Origin: Lawsonibacter faecis
GTDB taxonomy: Bacteria; Bacillota; Clostridia; Oscillospirales; Oscillospiraceae
Length of the DNA: 64,000 nucleotides
Direction: 5' to 3'
Assembly (NCBI RefSeq): GCF_014287675.1
Contig: NZ_JACOPQ010000005.1
Span: forward strand, 186,001-250,000
Under the pieces are notes generated by a model. It saw only the letters and a program-made list of their open reading frames with translations. It searched no databases and had not been told where the DNA came from. Positions 9,006 through 16,911 of this stretch are shown one piece after another. The translations under genes and the position numbers were made by a program. Within the stretch, counting starts at the first letter, position 1. Every line of letters starts with the position of its first letter.

Positions 9006-10490
9006 ATGGGCAAGTATATTTTAGCCCTGGACCAGGGCACCACCAGCTCCCGCGCCATCCTCTTCGACTGCGAGCAGAATATCCTGGGCATCTCACAGAA
9101 GGAGTTTACCCAGATCTATCCCCGGGAGGGTTGGGTGGAGCACGACGCCATGGAGATCTGGTCCTCCCAGTACGCGGTGATGATGGAGGTGGTGGCCCAG
9201 TCCGGGGTGGACGCCGCCGACATCGCGGGCATCGGCATCACCAACCAGCGGGAGACCACCATCCTCTGGGACCGCCGCACCGGCCGCCCCATCCACAACG
9301 CCATCGTCTGGCAGTGCCGCCGCACCGCCGACATCGTGGACAGCCTTCTGGCCGACGGGCTGGGGGACCACATTAAGGACGCCACCGGCCTGGTGCCCGA
9401 CGCCTACTTCTCCGGGACGAAAATCAAGTGGATTCTGGACCATGTGGAGGGTGCCAGGGAGAGGGCCAGGGCGGGGGATATCCTCTTCGGCACGGTGGAT
9501 ACCTGGCTCCTCTGGAAGCTCACCGGGGGCGAGGTTCACGTCACCGACTACACCAACGCCTCCCGCACCATGCTCTACGACATCCACAAGCTGGATTGGG
9601 ACCAAAAAATGCTGGACGCCCTGGACATCCCCCGCTCCATGCTGCCCGAGGTACACAGCTCCAGCGAAATTTACGGCCACACCGAGATTCAGGGCGTGAG
9701 GGTGCCCATCGCGGGCATCGCCGGGGACCAGCAGGCCGCTCTCTTCGGCCAGACCTGCTTCCAGCCCGGGGATGCCAAGAACACCTACGGCACCGGCTGC
9801 TTCCTGTTGATGAACACCGGGGACGCCCCCTGTCGGAGTGAGAACGGCCTTATCACCACCATCGCCATCGGACTCAACGGAACCGTGCAGTACGCCCTGG
9901 AGGGCAGCGTCTTCGTGGGCGGGGCGGTAATCCAGTGGCTACGGGACGAGATGCGCTTTCTCACCGAGAGTCGGGACGCGGAGTACTACGCCCAGAAGGT
10001 GAACGACACCGGAGGCGTGTATCTGGTCCCCGCCTTCACCGGCCTGGGGGCCCCCTACTGGGATATGTACGCCCGGGGCTGTATCGTAGGGCTGACGCGG
10101 GGCACCAAGCGGGAGCATATCATCCGGGCGGCTCAGGAGTCCATCGCCTACCAGGTGGCCGACCTGGTGCGGGCCATGGAGAAGGACACCGGCCTCCCCC
10201 TCTCCCAGCTCAAGGCCGACGGCGGCGCCAGCCGGGACCGCTTCCTCATGCAGTTTCAGTCCGATATCCTGGGGCGTTCGGTCCGCAGGCCCATGATCCG
10301 GGAGACCACCGCCCTGGGATGCGCCTATCTGGCGGGCCTCGCCACCGGGGTCTGGCGGGATACAGACGAGATTCAGCACCTCTGGGTGTGCGACACCACC
10401 TATGAGCCCAAAATGGAGGCGCCGCGCCGGGAGGCGCTGCTGGGCGACTGGCACCGGGCCGTGGAGCGCAGCCGGGGCTGGGCAAAATAG
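9006..10490 (+). CDS. glpK: Glycerol kinase
   Basis: A full-length 494-residue FGGY kinase. Typical blocks: YILALDQGTTSSRAILFD at the N-terminus (phosphate-binding loop 1), GITNQRETTILWDR, GDQQAALFGQ, NTYGTGCFLLMNTG, and the C-terminal LKADGGASRDRFLMQFQ. It converts glycerol and ATP to glycerol-3-phosphate, the inducer of GlpP and substrate of the preceding dehydrogenase genes. A GGAGG site precedes the ATG. Only 39 bases separate it from the DUF1667 gene, so it is likely the last gene of the glp operon. Confidence 0.97.
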   Translation: MGKYILALDQGTTSSRAILFDCEQNILGISQKEFTQIYPREGWVEHDAMEIWSSQYAVMMEVVAQSGVDAADIAGIGITNQRETTILWDRRTGRPIHNAIVWQCRRTADIVDSLLADGLGDHIKDATGLVPDAYFSGTKIKWILDHVEGARERARAGDILFGTVDTWLLWKLTGGEVHVTDYTNASRTMLYDIHKLDWDQKMLDALDIPRSMLPEVHSSSEIYGHTEIQGVRVPIAGIAGDQQAALFGQTCFQPGDAKNTYGTGCFLLMNTGDAPCRSENGLITTIAIGLNGTVQYALEGSVFVGGAVIQWLRDEMRFLTESRDAEYYAQKVNDTGGVYLVPAFTGLGAPYWDMYARGCIVGLTRGTKREHIIRAAQESIAYQVADLVRAMEKDTGLPLSQLKADGGASRDRFLMQFQSDILGRSVRRPMIRETTALGCAYLAGLATGVWRDTDEIQHLWVCDTTYEPKMEAPRREALLGDWHRAVERSRGWAK

Positions 10491-10502
10491 TCGCCGGCTT
10501 TT

Positions 10503-10531
10503 TGACAGGCGGGGCACAGGCCCCGCCTGTC
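10503..10531 (+). terminator. Hairpin after glpK
   Basis: GACAGGCGGGG and CCCCGCCTGTC pair around a six-base loop just after the glpK stop. The following bases are not U-rich, so it may act as an mRNA 3-prime stabiliser as much as a terminator. Confidence 0.5.
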
Positions 10532-10678
10532 TGCGCTCTTCATGTTGCCGCCGCCTCTGCCTCCCTCACGAGGGACTCCCCCCAGTGCGCGGAGGCGGGG
10601 GGCTCCCGTCTCCACCCCTCGCCGGGGCGCCGCGTCGTCAGGGCTCTGCCGACTTTTTAAAAAATCTAAATTCCCCGC

Positions 10679-10707
10679 TTGCCCTTGTCCAATTTTTGTG
10701 GTAAAAT
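10679..10707 (+). promoter_or_regulatory. Sigma-A promoter of the hypothetical gene at 10.7 kb
   Basis: TTGCCC (10679-10684), 17-bp spacer, TAAAAT (10702-10707), then AAGGAGG and ATG at 10736. The leader would be only about 20 nt. Confidence 0.6.
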
Positions 10708-10735
10708 CAGGAAGTTACATAAGGAGGCCTGCTCT

Positions 10736-11173
10736 ATGCATGAGATTGATACATACTCTTACCGCTGCGGCGTGATGGACTGCTTCTGCGAGATGGTCCG
10801 CGCGGGCGTAAAATCCCTGGCGCTCAGCCATCCGGTGGACTCCCGGGCCGAGTGGGATGAACTGGCCTCCTTTGCCGATCAGATCGCCCGGCATTACGGC
10901 GTGCGCTGCTACCCGGAGAACGAGCCCTTCGTCACCGATCTCTTCCCCGTCTCCGCCTGTCGGGGCAAGTTTCTCTACCTCTTCTACAAGGCCGACCACA
11001 CACTGGCGGAGTACCTCCGTCTGAAGGAGCGCAAGGCCGCTCTGGTGGAGTCCGGGGCCTATTTCGGCGGCAACCGCACTCAAATCGCCCGGGAATACGG
11101 CCGCCTCCTGTCCTACGGAGATGAGACCGTGCGCACCCTGCTGGAAAACAACGGCGAAAAAGAGGTCTTTTAA
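10736..11173 (+). CDS. Hypothetical protein
   Basis: 145 residues, soluble, no signal peptide or membrane segment, family not recognised. It begins MHEIDTYSYRCGVMDCFCEM and contains CRGKFLYLFYK and ESGAYFGGNRTQIAREYGRLLSYGDE; cysteines at positions 11, 16 and 18 are close together. The ATG at 10736 is chosen because AAGGAGG lies nine bases ahead and a good promoter precedes it. It stands alone between glpK and the cold-shock gene, and base composition matches its neighbours. Confidence 0.75.
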   Translation: MHEIDTYSYRCGVMDCFCEMVRAGVKSLALSHPVDSRAEWDELASFADQIARHYGVRCYPENEPFVTDLFPVSACRGKFLYLFYKADHTLAEYLRLKERKAALVESGAYFGGNRTQIAREYGRLLSYGDETVRTLLENNGEKEVF

Positions 11174-11202
11174 GGGATGACCTCTTGTTTTTCGCGCCGT
11201 GC

Positions 11203-11231
11203 TTGACAATTTCGCACGGGCATGGTATCCT
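11203..11231 (+). promoter_or_regulatory. Sigma-A promoter of the cold-shock gene
   Basis: TTGACA (11203-11208), 17-bp spacer, TATCCT (11226-11231). The start codon is at 11367, which leaves an untranslated leader of about 130 nt, the usual layout of cold-shock mRNAs whose leader controls translation. Confidence 0.72.
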
Positions 11232-11366
11232 AGGTACGTTCTTCTAAATGCACGACCTGAACTCACATTTTTGTAAGTCATCGTCTGTTCGTTGGATGAG
11301 GCACAAAAAGAGTGGGTTTTTTTGTTTGCCTGTATTTAGAGTCAAAACTTTTTAGGAGGTACCATC

Positions 11367-11576
11367 ATGAACGGTACTGTCAAATGGTTCAACGAGACCA
11401 AGGGCTTCGGCTTCATCTCCAACGACGAGGGCGGCGACGACGTGTTCGTGCACTTCTCCGCCATCCAGACCGACGGCTTCAAGACCCTCTACGAGGGCCA
11501 GAAGGTCTCCTATGAGACCGAGCCCGATCCCAAGGATGCCGGCAAGCTCCGCGCTGTCAACGTCATCCCCCAGTAA
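11367..11576 (+). CDS. Cold-shock protein (CspA/CspB family)
   Basis: 69 residues covering a single OB-fold cold-shock domain with both RNA-binding motifs: KGFGFISNDEG (RNP1) and DVFVHFSAI (RNP2). It starts MNGTVKWFNETKGF and ends RAVNVIPQ, as usual for the family. It binds single-stranded RNA/DNA and melts structure at low temperature. AGGAGG lies nine bases ahead of the ATG, and an intrinsic terminator follows directly. Confidence 0.96.
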   Translation: MNGTVKWFNETKGFGFISNDEGGDDVFVHFSAIQTDGFKTLYEGQKVSYETEPDPKDAGKLRAVNVIPQ

Positions 11577-11584
11577 GTTGTGGG

Positions 11585-11623
11585 CAAAAAGCGCCGCCTC
11601 AAAATTGAGGCGGCGCTTTTTTG
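11585..11623 (+). terminator. Intrinsic terminator of the cold-shock gene
   Basis: GCGCCGCCTC and GAGGCGGCGC pair around a short AT loop and are followed by TTTTTTG; AAAAA precedes the stem, so it may also work from the other side. Confidence 0.88.
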
Positions 11624-11725
11624 TCGGTTCCGGCTGCGGCACATTGTGCATATACTGACTTGTGGGGCGCGAAGCGGTACGCGCCGCCCCGCGTCCCGCC
11701 AATTTGATATTGGGGGATACTCATT

Positions 11726-12028
11726 ATGTGTTGCTGTGGTAATTCGAACAACTGGTCTTCCTGCGGCTGCGGCTGTGGCTGCGGCGAGAGCTGGAACTCC
11801 TGTGGCTGTGGGTGCGGCTCCAGTAACGGCTGCGGCTGCGGCGGGAACGGCGGCGCCGTTACCCTCCCCTCCTTCCCCGACTTCCCTGTCTGGGACGGCG
11901 CAGGCTCCGGCTCCGCCACGCCCGACTACCCTGTGTACGTCTCCCTGCCCGCCTATATGACCCGCGGCTCCGCGAACCTGCGGGCCGCCGTGGACCTGGA
12001 CTCCGGCTGTCCCTTCGCCCGCGGCTGA
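11726..12028 (+). CDS. Small Cys/Gly-rich protein
   Basis: 100 residues. The first 42 are built of CG dipeptides: MCCCGNSNNWSSCGCGCGCG, then two more runs around residues 26-39 with S/N spacers; the remainder is cysteine-poor (PSFPDFPVWDG ... PVYVSLPAYM). There is no signal peptide. It could bind metal ions or be a structural (for example spore-surface) protein, but that is speculation. A GGGGGA stretch precedes the ATG at a weak distance. Terminator hairpins lie on both sides, so it is monocistronic. Confidence 0.6.
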   Translation: MCCCGNSNNWSSCGCGCGCGESWNSCGCGCGSSNGCGCGGNGGAVTLPSFPDFPVWDGAGSGSATPDYPVYVSLPAYMTRGSANLRAAVDLDSGCPFARG

Positions 12029-12080
12029 CCCATCCGCCGCCCATCCGGGCGGCGTACTTAGCAGCCGGGTATCCCCCATC

Positions 12081-12116
12081 AGAGCGCCGCCCCGCACATT
12101 GCGGGGCGGCGCTCTG
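12081..12116 (+). terminator. Hairpin after the Cys-rich gene
   Basis: AGAGCGCCGCCCCGCA pairs with TGCGGGGCGGCGCTCT around a tiny loop. No clear U-tract follows. A near-identical hairpin occurs at 12326-12358 on the other side of the dispersed repeat. Confidence 0.6.
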
Positions 12117-12117
12117 G

Positions 12118-12325
12118 CTGTCAAAAGCCCCTCCGCAGAGAAAGCCTCGCAGAGTTCCGCCGCCCACAGACGACGCAGTCAAATAAATATCCGTTATTTC
12201 TAGGAACATGCGCCTCAGAAATGACACTTCTCATGACGGCTGGTCGACTTTCTGCAAAAAATTGAGTCCCTGCCGTCATGCCGCCTTCTGTCAAGGAAGC
12301 CCCACGCGGCTTCTTAGACAAGATG
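12118..12325. repeat. Dispersed repeat, copy A (MITE-like or structured RNA)
   Basis: About 205 bases resembling 53568-53778 at roughly three quarters identity, including the identical block ATGACACTTCTCATGACGG. It begins TGTCAAAAGC and ends in a hairpin (GAAGCC ... GGCTTC) flanked by GTCAA and TTAGAC. On the minus strand a frame stays open in both copies and encodes a conserved stretch around VMRSVIS, AHVP and VVCGRRNS. No transposase is associated. Confidence 0.7.
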
Positions 12326-12358
12326 AAGCGCCGCCCCGCGCATTGCGGGGCGGCGCTT
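12326..12358. terminator. Second copy of the GC-rich hairpin
   Basis: AAGCGCCGCCCCGC and GCGGGGCGGCGCTT pair around GCATT, matching the hairpin at 12081-12116 except at the ends. It lies downstream of the minus-strand amidase gene and may terminate it, though no strong U-tract is seen in that direction. The interval to 12462 otherwise holds no gene I can support. Confidence 0.5.
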
Positions 12359-12462
12359 GCGGATCAATCACAGCGGGCCGCCGCACAAAAGCGCAGTACC
12401 CATTAGGACGTATGAGGCCCTTCCTTATGGGTACGGCCCTAATACGGCGTCCCGCTCCAGGC

Positions 12463-13251
12463 CTATTTCTCCAGCAGCCCCAGCCGGTCCAGCACCAGGG
12501 CCGCCTGCTCCCGGGACAGGGGCGACCGGGGCCGGGCGCCGTCGAACACTCCGGCGCGCACCGCCTTTTCCCACGCTTCTACGGCCCAGGGGCTGGCTTT
12601 TCCGGCCCCCTGCTCGCTCTCCCAGTCCGCCAGGGCGGCACGGAACATCCGGCCAAACTCCGCCTGCGTCAACTCTGCCGAGCCTCCCTCCATCACCCGT
12701 GCCACATCGGCGCGGAAGTCATCCATACTCTTGCCGTGCTTGGGAAACCACTGCCCCACATCGGCGTGGTTGGAGGCCACGCCCAGAACGTGCCCCTCCG
12801 CGTGGCTGATGACCACGCCGGGGGCAGCGGGGTCCAGATGGTAGGCTGCGCACAGCATGGCAGTCAGTTCCACCGCGTTGCGGTAGACGGCGGCGAAATA
12901 CTCGGCGTTCTTCTTCACATCGTACCCCACCATAACCGCGCCCTGATAGGCGTGGCCGTCTGGCTCCAGCATCTCAAAGGAGATATGGGTGTTGTTGGCG
13001 GAGACGCCGCCCTCGGCTGGCACGCCCGCGTGCCAGCCCCGCCAGTTCCAGGGCAGAGTCTGCACCGCGCCCTCCCGGGTGACGAAGGCGTGAACACAGC
13101 GCTCCGCACCGGGTTGGTCCCAGGCCTTGAGAAAGACGTTCACGTCGTCCTGGGCCACCCCGGGCGAGTGGACCATGACCCCCTTGGGGACAATGGTCCG
13201 CCCCGCCTTCCAGCAGTCATTGCCGGTTAAAATATGCTCTGTCAATTTCAT
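12463..13251 (-). CDS. N-acetylmuramoyl-L-alanine amidase, endolysin-like
   Basis: 262 residues with an N-terminal Amidase_2 fold: the zinc ligands are seen in MVHSPGV, CVHAFVTREG, NTHISFEM and ISHAEGH. It hydrolyses the amide between muramic acid and the peptide stem. The last 50 residues (SPWAVEAWEKAVRAG ... LSREQAALVLDRLGLL) look like an S-layer-homology-type wall-binding module, as in clostridial phage endolysins. No signal peptide and no holin or phage genes nearby, so it may be a prophage remnant or a domesticated lysin. The ATG at 13251 follows GGGAGG. Confidence 0.88.
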   Translation of the reverse strand: MKLTEHILTGNDCWKAGRTIVPKGVMVHSPGVAQDDVNVFLKAWDQPGAERCVHAFVTREGAVQTLPWNWRGWHAGVPAEGGVSANNTHISFEMLEPDGHAYQGAVMVGYDVKKNAEYFAAVYRNAVELTAMLCAAYHLDPAAPGVVISHAEGHVLGVASNHADVGQWFPKHGKSMDDFRADVARVMEGGSAELTQAEFGRMFRAALADWESEQGAGKASPWAVEAWEKAVRAGVFDGARPRSPLSREQAALVLDRLGLLEK

Positions 13252-13488
13252 GCGATTCCCTCCCACCCAGTTTATGGCGAACGCATGGGAAAAGTCCCTT
13301 TGGACTTATCCCACGCGCCGTGCAGCCGTGCAATCTTGCTCGGCTGTCGCCCATGGGCGGGCTTTCCGGCGCACGTATCGCGCCAAAAACACGCACGGTT
13401 TTCTTTCACATGCTTTCTTCTCTCGCTGATTTCAATTTCACAGCTGATATAAGCGCAGTCTCCATCCGCCGGGGCGCGGGATTTCCTG

Positions 13489-13518
13489 TTGCTCTTTCTC
13501 CTGCGCACGCGCTATAAT
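13489..13518 (+). promoter_or_regulatory. Promoter of the aldo/keto reductase gene
   Basis: TATAAT at 13513-13518 with TTGCTC 18 bases upstream, 28 bases before the ATG. The rest of 13252-13545 shows no convincing gene. Confidence 0.55.
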
Positions 13519-13545
13519 ATGTTCAATACATAAGGAGGGACCACC

Positions 13546-14673
13546 ATGGAAACGAGACTTTTTCCGTCCATTGGGGCGGAGCTTTCCCTGCTGGGCTACG
13601 GCTGTATGCGCTTTCCCACCCTGCCCGACGGCAAAATCGACCGCGCGGAGTCCGAGCGGCTTTTAACCCGCGCCCATGGCGCGGGCGTGAATTATTTTGA
13701 CACCGGCTGGGGCTACCACGGCGGTGAGAGCGAGCCCTTTCTGGGCACCGTCCTGTCCAAATGGGACCGCTCCAGCTACTTCCTCGCCACCAAGCTCCCC
13801 TGCTGGCTGCTCAAGGACCCGGACGACCCGGAGCGCTTCTTTTCCCGGCAGCTGGAGCGCTGCAGGGTGGACTACTTCGACTTTTACCTGGCCCACAGCA
13901 TCACCGAAAAGAACTATGAAATTCTGAACGCCACCGGAGCCTGCGACTACCTGGCCCGACAGAAGGCCGAGGGAAAAATCCGCCGTCTGGGCTTCTCCTT
14001 CCACGACCGGCCGGAGCTTCTGGAGCGGATGCTCACTGAGCACGATTGGGACTTCGTCCAGCTCCAGCTCAACTACCTGGACTGGGACCTGCAGGACGCC
14101 AAGAGGCAGTACGAGATCGCCGCCGCCCACGGCCTGCCGGTGGTGGTGATGGAGCCCGTCCGGGGCGGGGCGCTGGCCACGCTGTCCGAACAGGCCCGTG
14201 CCGTACTGAACAAAGCCGACCCGGAGTCCAGCGTCGCCTCCTGGGCGGTCCGCTTCGCCGCGTCCCTGCCGGGGGTGATGACCGTCCTCTCAGGCATGAC
14301 CGCCATGGACCAGGTGGAGGACAACCTCAATACCATGACCCCCTTCCGCCCCCTGTCGGACAGCGAGCGCGCTGTGCTGGACGAGGCCCTGGCCCTCTAC
14401 CGCTCCGCCGCCACCATCCCCTGCACCGGCTGCCGCTACTGCATGGACTGCCCAGCGGGAGTGGACATTCCCCGGGTCTTCTCCATCTACAACCAGGCCC
14501 GGATAAAGGACAGCCGGGAAGACTTCGACGGTTCCTGGCGGCTCCTGCCCGAGTCCGCCCGTCCGGACGCCTGCGTGGGCTGCAACGCCTGTGTGAGCAG
14601 CTGTCCCCAGCACATCGACATCCCCGGCCGGCTGGCGGAGATCGGGGCCTACTCCAGGGAGAGGACGGAATGA
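13546..14673 (+). CDS. Aldo/keto reductase with C-terminal 4Fe-4S domain
   Basis: 375 residues. The N-terminal 270 residues form an aldo/keto reductase barrel (LGYGCMRFPTL, NYFDTGWGYHGGESE with the catalytic Asp/Tyr, LATKLPCW, DFYLAHS). The C-terminus holds two cysteine groups, CTGCRYCMDCPAG and CVGCNACVSSCPQ, as in ferredoxin-fused clostridial AKRs. The natural substrate is unknown; the Fe-S part suggests electron input from ferredoxin. AAGGAGG precedes the ATG. Its stop overlaps the next gene by four bases. Confidence 0.93.
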   Translation: METRLFPSIGAELSLLGYGCMRFPTLPDGKIDRAESERLLTRAHGAGVNYFDTGWGYHGGESEPFLGTVLSKWDRSSYFLATKLPCWLLKDPDDPERFFSRQLERCRVDYFDFYLAHSITEKNYEILNATGACDYLARQKAEGKIRRLGFSFHDRPELLERMLTEHDWDFVQLQLNYLDWDLQDAKRQYEIAAAHGLPVVVMEPVRGGALATLSEQARAVLNKADPESSVASWAVRFAASLPGVMTVLSGMTAMDQVEDNLNTMTPFRPLSDSERAVLDEALALYRSAATIPCTGCRYCMDCPAGVDIPRVFSIYNQARIKDSREDFDGSWRLLPESARPDACVGCNACVSSCPQHIDIPGRLAEIGAYSRERTE

Positions 14674-14981
14674 AAAAGAAATACGCCTTTTTGTTGATGG
14701 GCTCCCACTACGACCCGGAGCGCCACTGCGCCGTCTTTGAGACAGGTGGGCAGACAACCTGCATCTGCACCGTCCGCAGCCTCGACGAGGCCCGGGACAA
14801 GGCCCTCGCCCTGGCCGCCGACGGCGTGGGGGCCATCGAACTGTGCGGCGCGTTCAGCGAGGAAAACGCCCAGGCGCTGATTGAGCTGACCCGCAACCAG
14901 GTCGCCGTCGGCTTCTGTATCCATAAAAGGGAGCAGGACGGGCTGTTTTCCGCATTTTTCTCCGATTCCGGGGACCGCTGA
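14670..14981 (+). CDS. DUF6506-like small protein
   Basis: 103 residues, start overlapping the AKR stop (ATGA), so translationally coupled. It begins MKKKYAFLLMGSHYDPERH and contains VRSLDEARDKALALAADGVGAIELCGAF and VAVGFCIHK. This fits the small DUF6506 family as I remember it; function unknown. It has no signal peptide. A terminator follows, so it closes the two-gene operon. Confidence 0.75.
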   Translation: MKKKYAFLLMGSHYDPERHCAVFETGGQTTCICTVRSLDEARDKALALAADGVGAIELCGAFSEENAQALIELTRNQVAVGFCIHKREQDGLFSAFFSDSGDR

Positions 14982-15002
14982 GCGGCAGCTCACCCGGCTG
15001 TG

Positions 15003-15048
15003 AAAGAAGCAGTGGACGGAGGGCTGCGTCCACTGCTTCCTTGTTTGC
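15003..15048 (+). terminator. Intrinsic terminator of the AKR operon
   Basis: GAAGCAGTGGAC pairs with GTCCACTGCTTC around a ten-base loop, followed by CTTGTTTG. Confidence 0.75.
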
Positions 15049-15169
15049 CGTGCCGTCGTTATCCCAAGCCTCGCAGCGTTCCCGCCAAGGCGGAAAGCTG
15101 AGTGGACTTATATTTGCTCCAGGGTCTGCACCCGGGGCGGATACGGGGGACAGGGTCCCCCGGACGCTC

Positions 15170-16201
15170 TTACACCAGCCCCACGAACCGCTGAACCAGG
15201 AGGGATACCACCGCCACGGCGAACCAGCAGCACAGACCCAGGGCGATGGGCCGCATCCCGTTTTTGAAGAGGCTCTTTACGTTGGTGTTCAGTCCAATGC
15301 CCGCCATGGCCACCATGATGCCGAACTTACCGAATTCGTTGAGGAAATTGCTGGCCGCCGGGGGCAGGATGCCCACGGAATTGAAGATGGCGGTGGCCAG
15401 GAAGCCCAGCACAAACCATGGGAATATTTTGGCCAGGGAGTAGTTGATTCCCTGGGCCTCGTCGGTCTTCTCCACCTTTCTGGTTCGCCAGAGGGCCAAA
15501 ATCAGGGTGATGGGGATGATCATCAGGGTTCGGGTGAGCTTGACGATGGTGGCCATCTCCCCCGCTGCGTCGGAGAAGGAGAAGCCCGCCGCCACCACGG
15601 AAGAGGTGTCGTTGATGGCGGTGCCCGCCCAGACGCCGAAGCCCGTGTCGCTCATGCCGAAGACCCGGCCCAGGGCCGGGAAGATGAAGACCGCCAGGAT
15701 GTTGAAGAGGAAGATGGTGGAGATGGAGTAGGCCACCTCCTTGTCGTCCGCGTCGATGACCGGGGCGGTGGCGGCGATGGCGGAGCCGCCGCAGATGGAG
15801 GTGCCCACGCCGATAAGGATGGAGGTGTTGCCGTCCACCTTCAGAGCCCGGCCCACCAGGAAGGCGGTCAGCAGGGACGCGGCGATGGTGCACAGCATCA
15901 CCGCCAGGGACTGCCCGCCCGTCTTGAGGACAGTCATGATGTCCATGCCGAAGCCCAGGAAAATAATCGAGTACTGCAAAATCTTCTTGCCGGAAAAGGT
16001 GATGCCCGCCTGAAACCACGCCGGGCGCTTCACGAAGGCAAGGATCATACCCAGCAAAATGGCGAACACCGGGCCGCCGATCAGCTTGCCCGCCACGGGG
16101 ATGTACTTCGCCATGCACCAGGCGGCGGCCCCGATGACCACGCAGGCCCCCAGGCCGGGCAAAAGCCCTGCCGCGCCCCTTTTCTCTTTTACCTCTGCCA
16201 T
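15170..16201 (-). CDS. YeiH-family putative sulfate exporter
   Basis: 343 residues, about ten transmembrane helices. Conserved blocks of the UPF0324/YeiH family are present: GPVFAILLGM, LGFGMD, ILIGVGTSICGGSAIAATAPVI, GVWAGTAINDTSSVVAAG, FNSVGILPP and GIGLNTNVKSL. The family is annotated as putative sulfate exporters on limited evidence. The ATG at 16201 follows GGGAG and starts a normal short cytoplasmic N-terminus; an extension to 16276 has no ribosome site. The gene stands alone. Confidence 0.9.
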   Translation of the reverse strand: MAEVKEKRGAAGLLPGLGACVVIGAAAWCMAKYIPVAGKLIGGPVFAILLGMILAFVKRPAWFQAGITFSGKKILQYSIIFLGFGMDIMTVLKTGGQSLAVMLCTIAASLLTAFLVGRALKVDGNTSILIGVGTSICGGSAIAATAPVIDADDKEVAYSISTIFLFNILAVFIFPALGRVFGMSDTGFGVWAGTAINDTSSVVAAGFSFSDAAGEMATIVKLTRTLMIIPITLILALWRTRKVEKTDEAQGINYSLAKIFPWFVLGFLATAIFNSVGILPPAASNFLNEFGKFGIMVAMAGIGLNTNVKSLFKNGMRPIALGLCCWFAVAVVSLLVQRFVGLV

Positions 16202-16341
16202 GTAGACACGCTCCCAACTCCAGATGAAATCTTTACCAATCCTACCACCTGAGCCGGCGCCTTGTAAAATACGCATCTTGAATAGCCGCTATTTGAAAAA
16301 GCAATGGGAGCGGGCGCTCTCCGGCGAAAGCCCCCGCAATA

Positions 16342-16375
16342 TCAAAGGCCCGCCGTATATACGGCGGGCCTTTGA
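16342..16375. repeat. Perfect 34-bp palindrome
   Basis: The two 17-base arms (TCAAAGGCCCGCCGTAT and its complement) abut with no loop. It lies 140 bases upstream of the yeiH-type gene; no U-tract on the plus side and only a weak one on the minus side. It may be a regulator site or cruciform. The surrounding 16202-16725 holds no gene I can support. Confidence 0.7.
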
Positions 16376-16725
16376 TGAAGGAAAGAGAAGAGAGGAGTAT
16401 GGAGGGAGGAAAGATGTTCATTTATATCGAAACACAGGAAACCCCATGTTATCTTTGGTCCGCCTGATACGGGAGGAGAGTACCTGCGGAGCGTGACCGC
16501 TCCGCAAATCCGGCCCCGGCTGGCGCCGGGCAAACCGCTGCGCGTGAATCCGCACGCGGCTTTTCCGCTGGCATCCAAGGTCCGGCCCCCGCTGACAGCC
16601 CAGAGGCGGTGTGGCTGGTGTTTTCTTTGCTGTGACTATAAGATACCACACGACCCAAGGCAAATGTTGGACGGTTTTTAAACAAGTTATGAAGATTATG
16701 TAAACACAAATAATGGATACCCCTC

Positions 16726-16754
16726 TTGACGGCCCTCCCATTCTCCACTATACT
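16726..16754 (+). promoter_or_regulatory. Sigma-A promoter of the lar operon
   Basis: TTGACG (16726-16731), 17-bp spacer, TATACT (16749-16754). The larE start is at 16912, giving a leader of about 150 nt. Confidence 0.75.
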
Positions 16755-16759
16755 GAATA

Positions 16760-16893
16760 GGCGGAAACCGCCGCTCCAAGAGGCGCGGCGCAGGGCCGAA
16801 GGCCCCCTCTTTTTCCCCGGATTTATATCCACCGCGCGGCAATAGCCGCGTTTAATGTCAGAAGACATACCCAGGCGGGTATGTCTTTTCTGT
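16760..16893 (+). promoter_or_regulatory. Hairpin-rich leader of larE with two terminator-like stems
   Basis: In order: GGCGG-AAA-CCGCC (16760-16772); a stem 16779-16810 with core GGGCC-GAA-GGCCC followed by five T; a stem CGCGGC-AATA-GCCGCG near 16836-16852; and AGACATACCC-AGGC-GGGTATGTCT (16863-16886) followed by TTTTCTGTT, right before the larE ribosome site. This is the layout of a transcription-attenuation leader or riboswitch. I do not recognise a known riboswitch consensus. Confidence 0.55.
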
Positions 16894-16911
16894 TATACCG
16901 AGGTGATAGAT

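Noticed and set aside
11231..13400. Peptide GRAFRRTY encoded on the minus strand near 11.25 kb and on the plus strand near 13.35 kb
   Set aside because: The underlying DNA agrees at only about two thirds of positions over 24 bases and neither frame has gene features; probably chance or a very old repeat.
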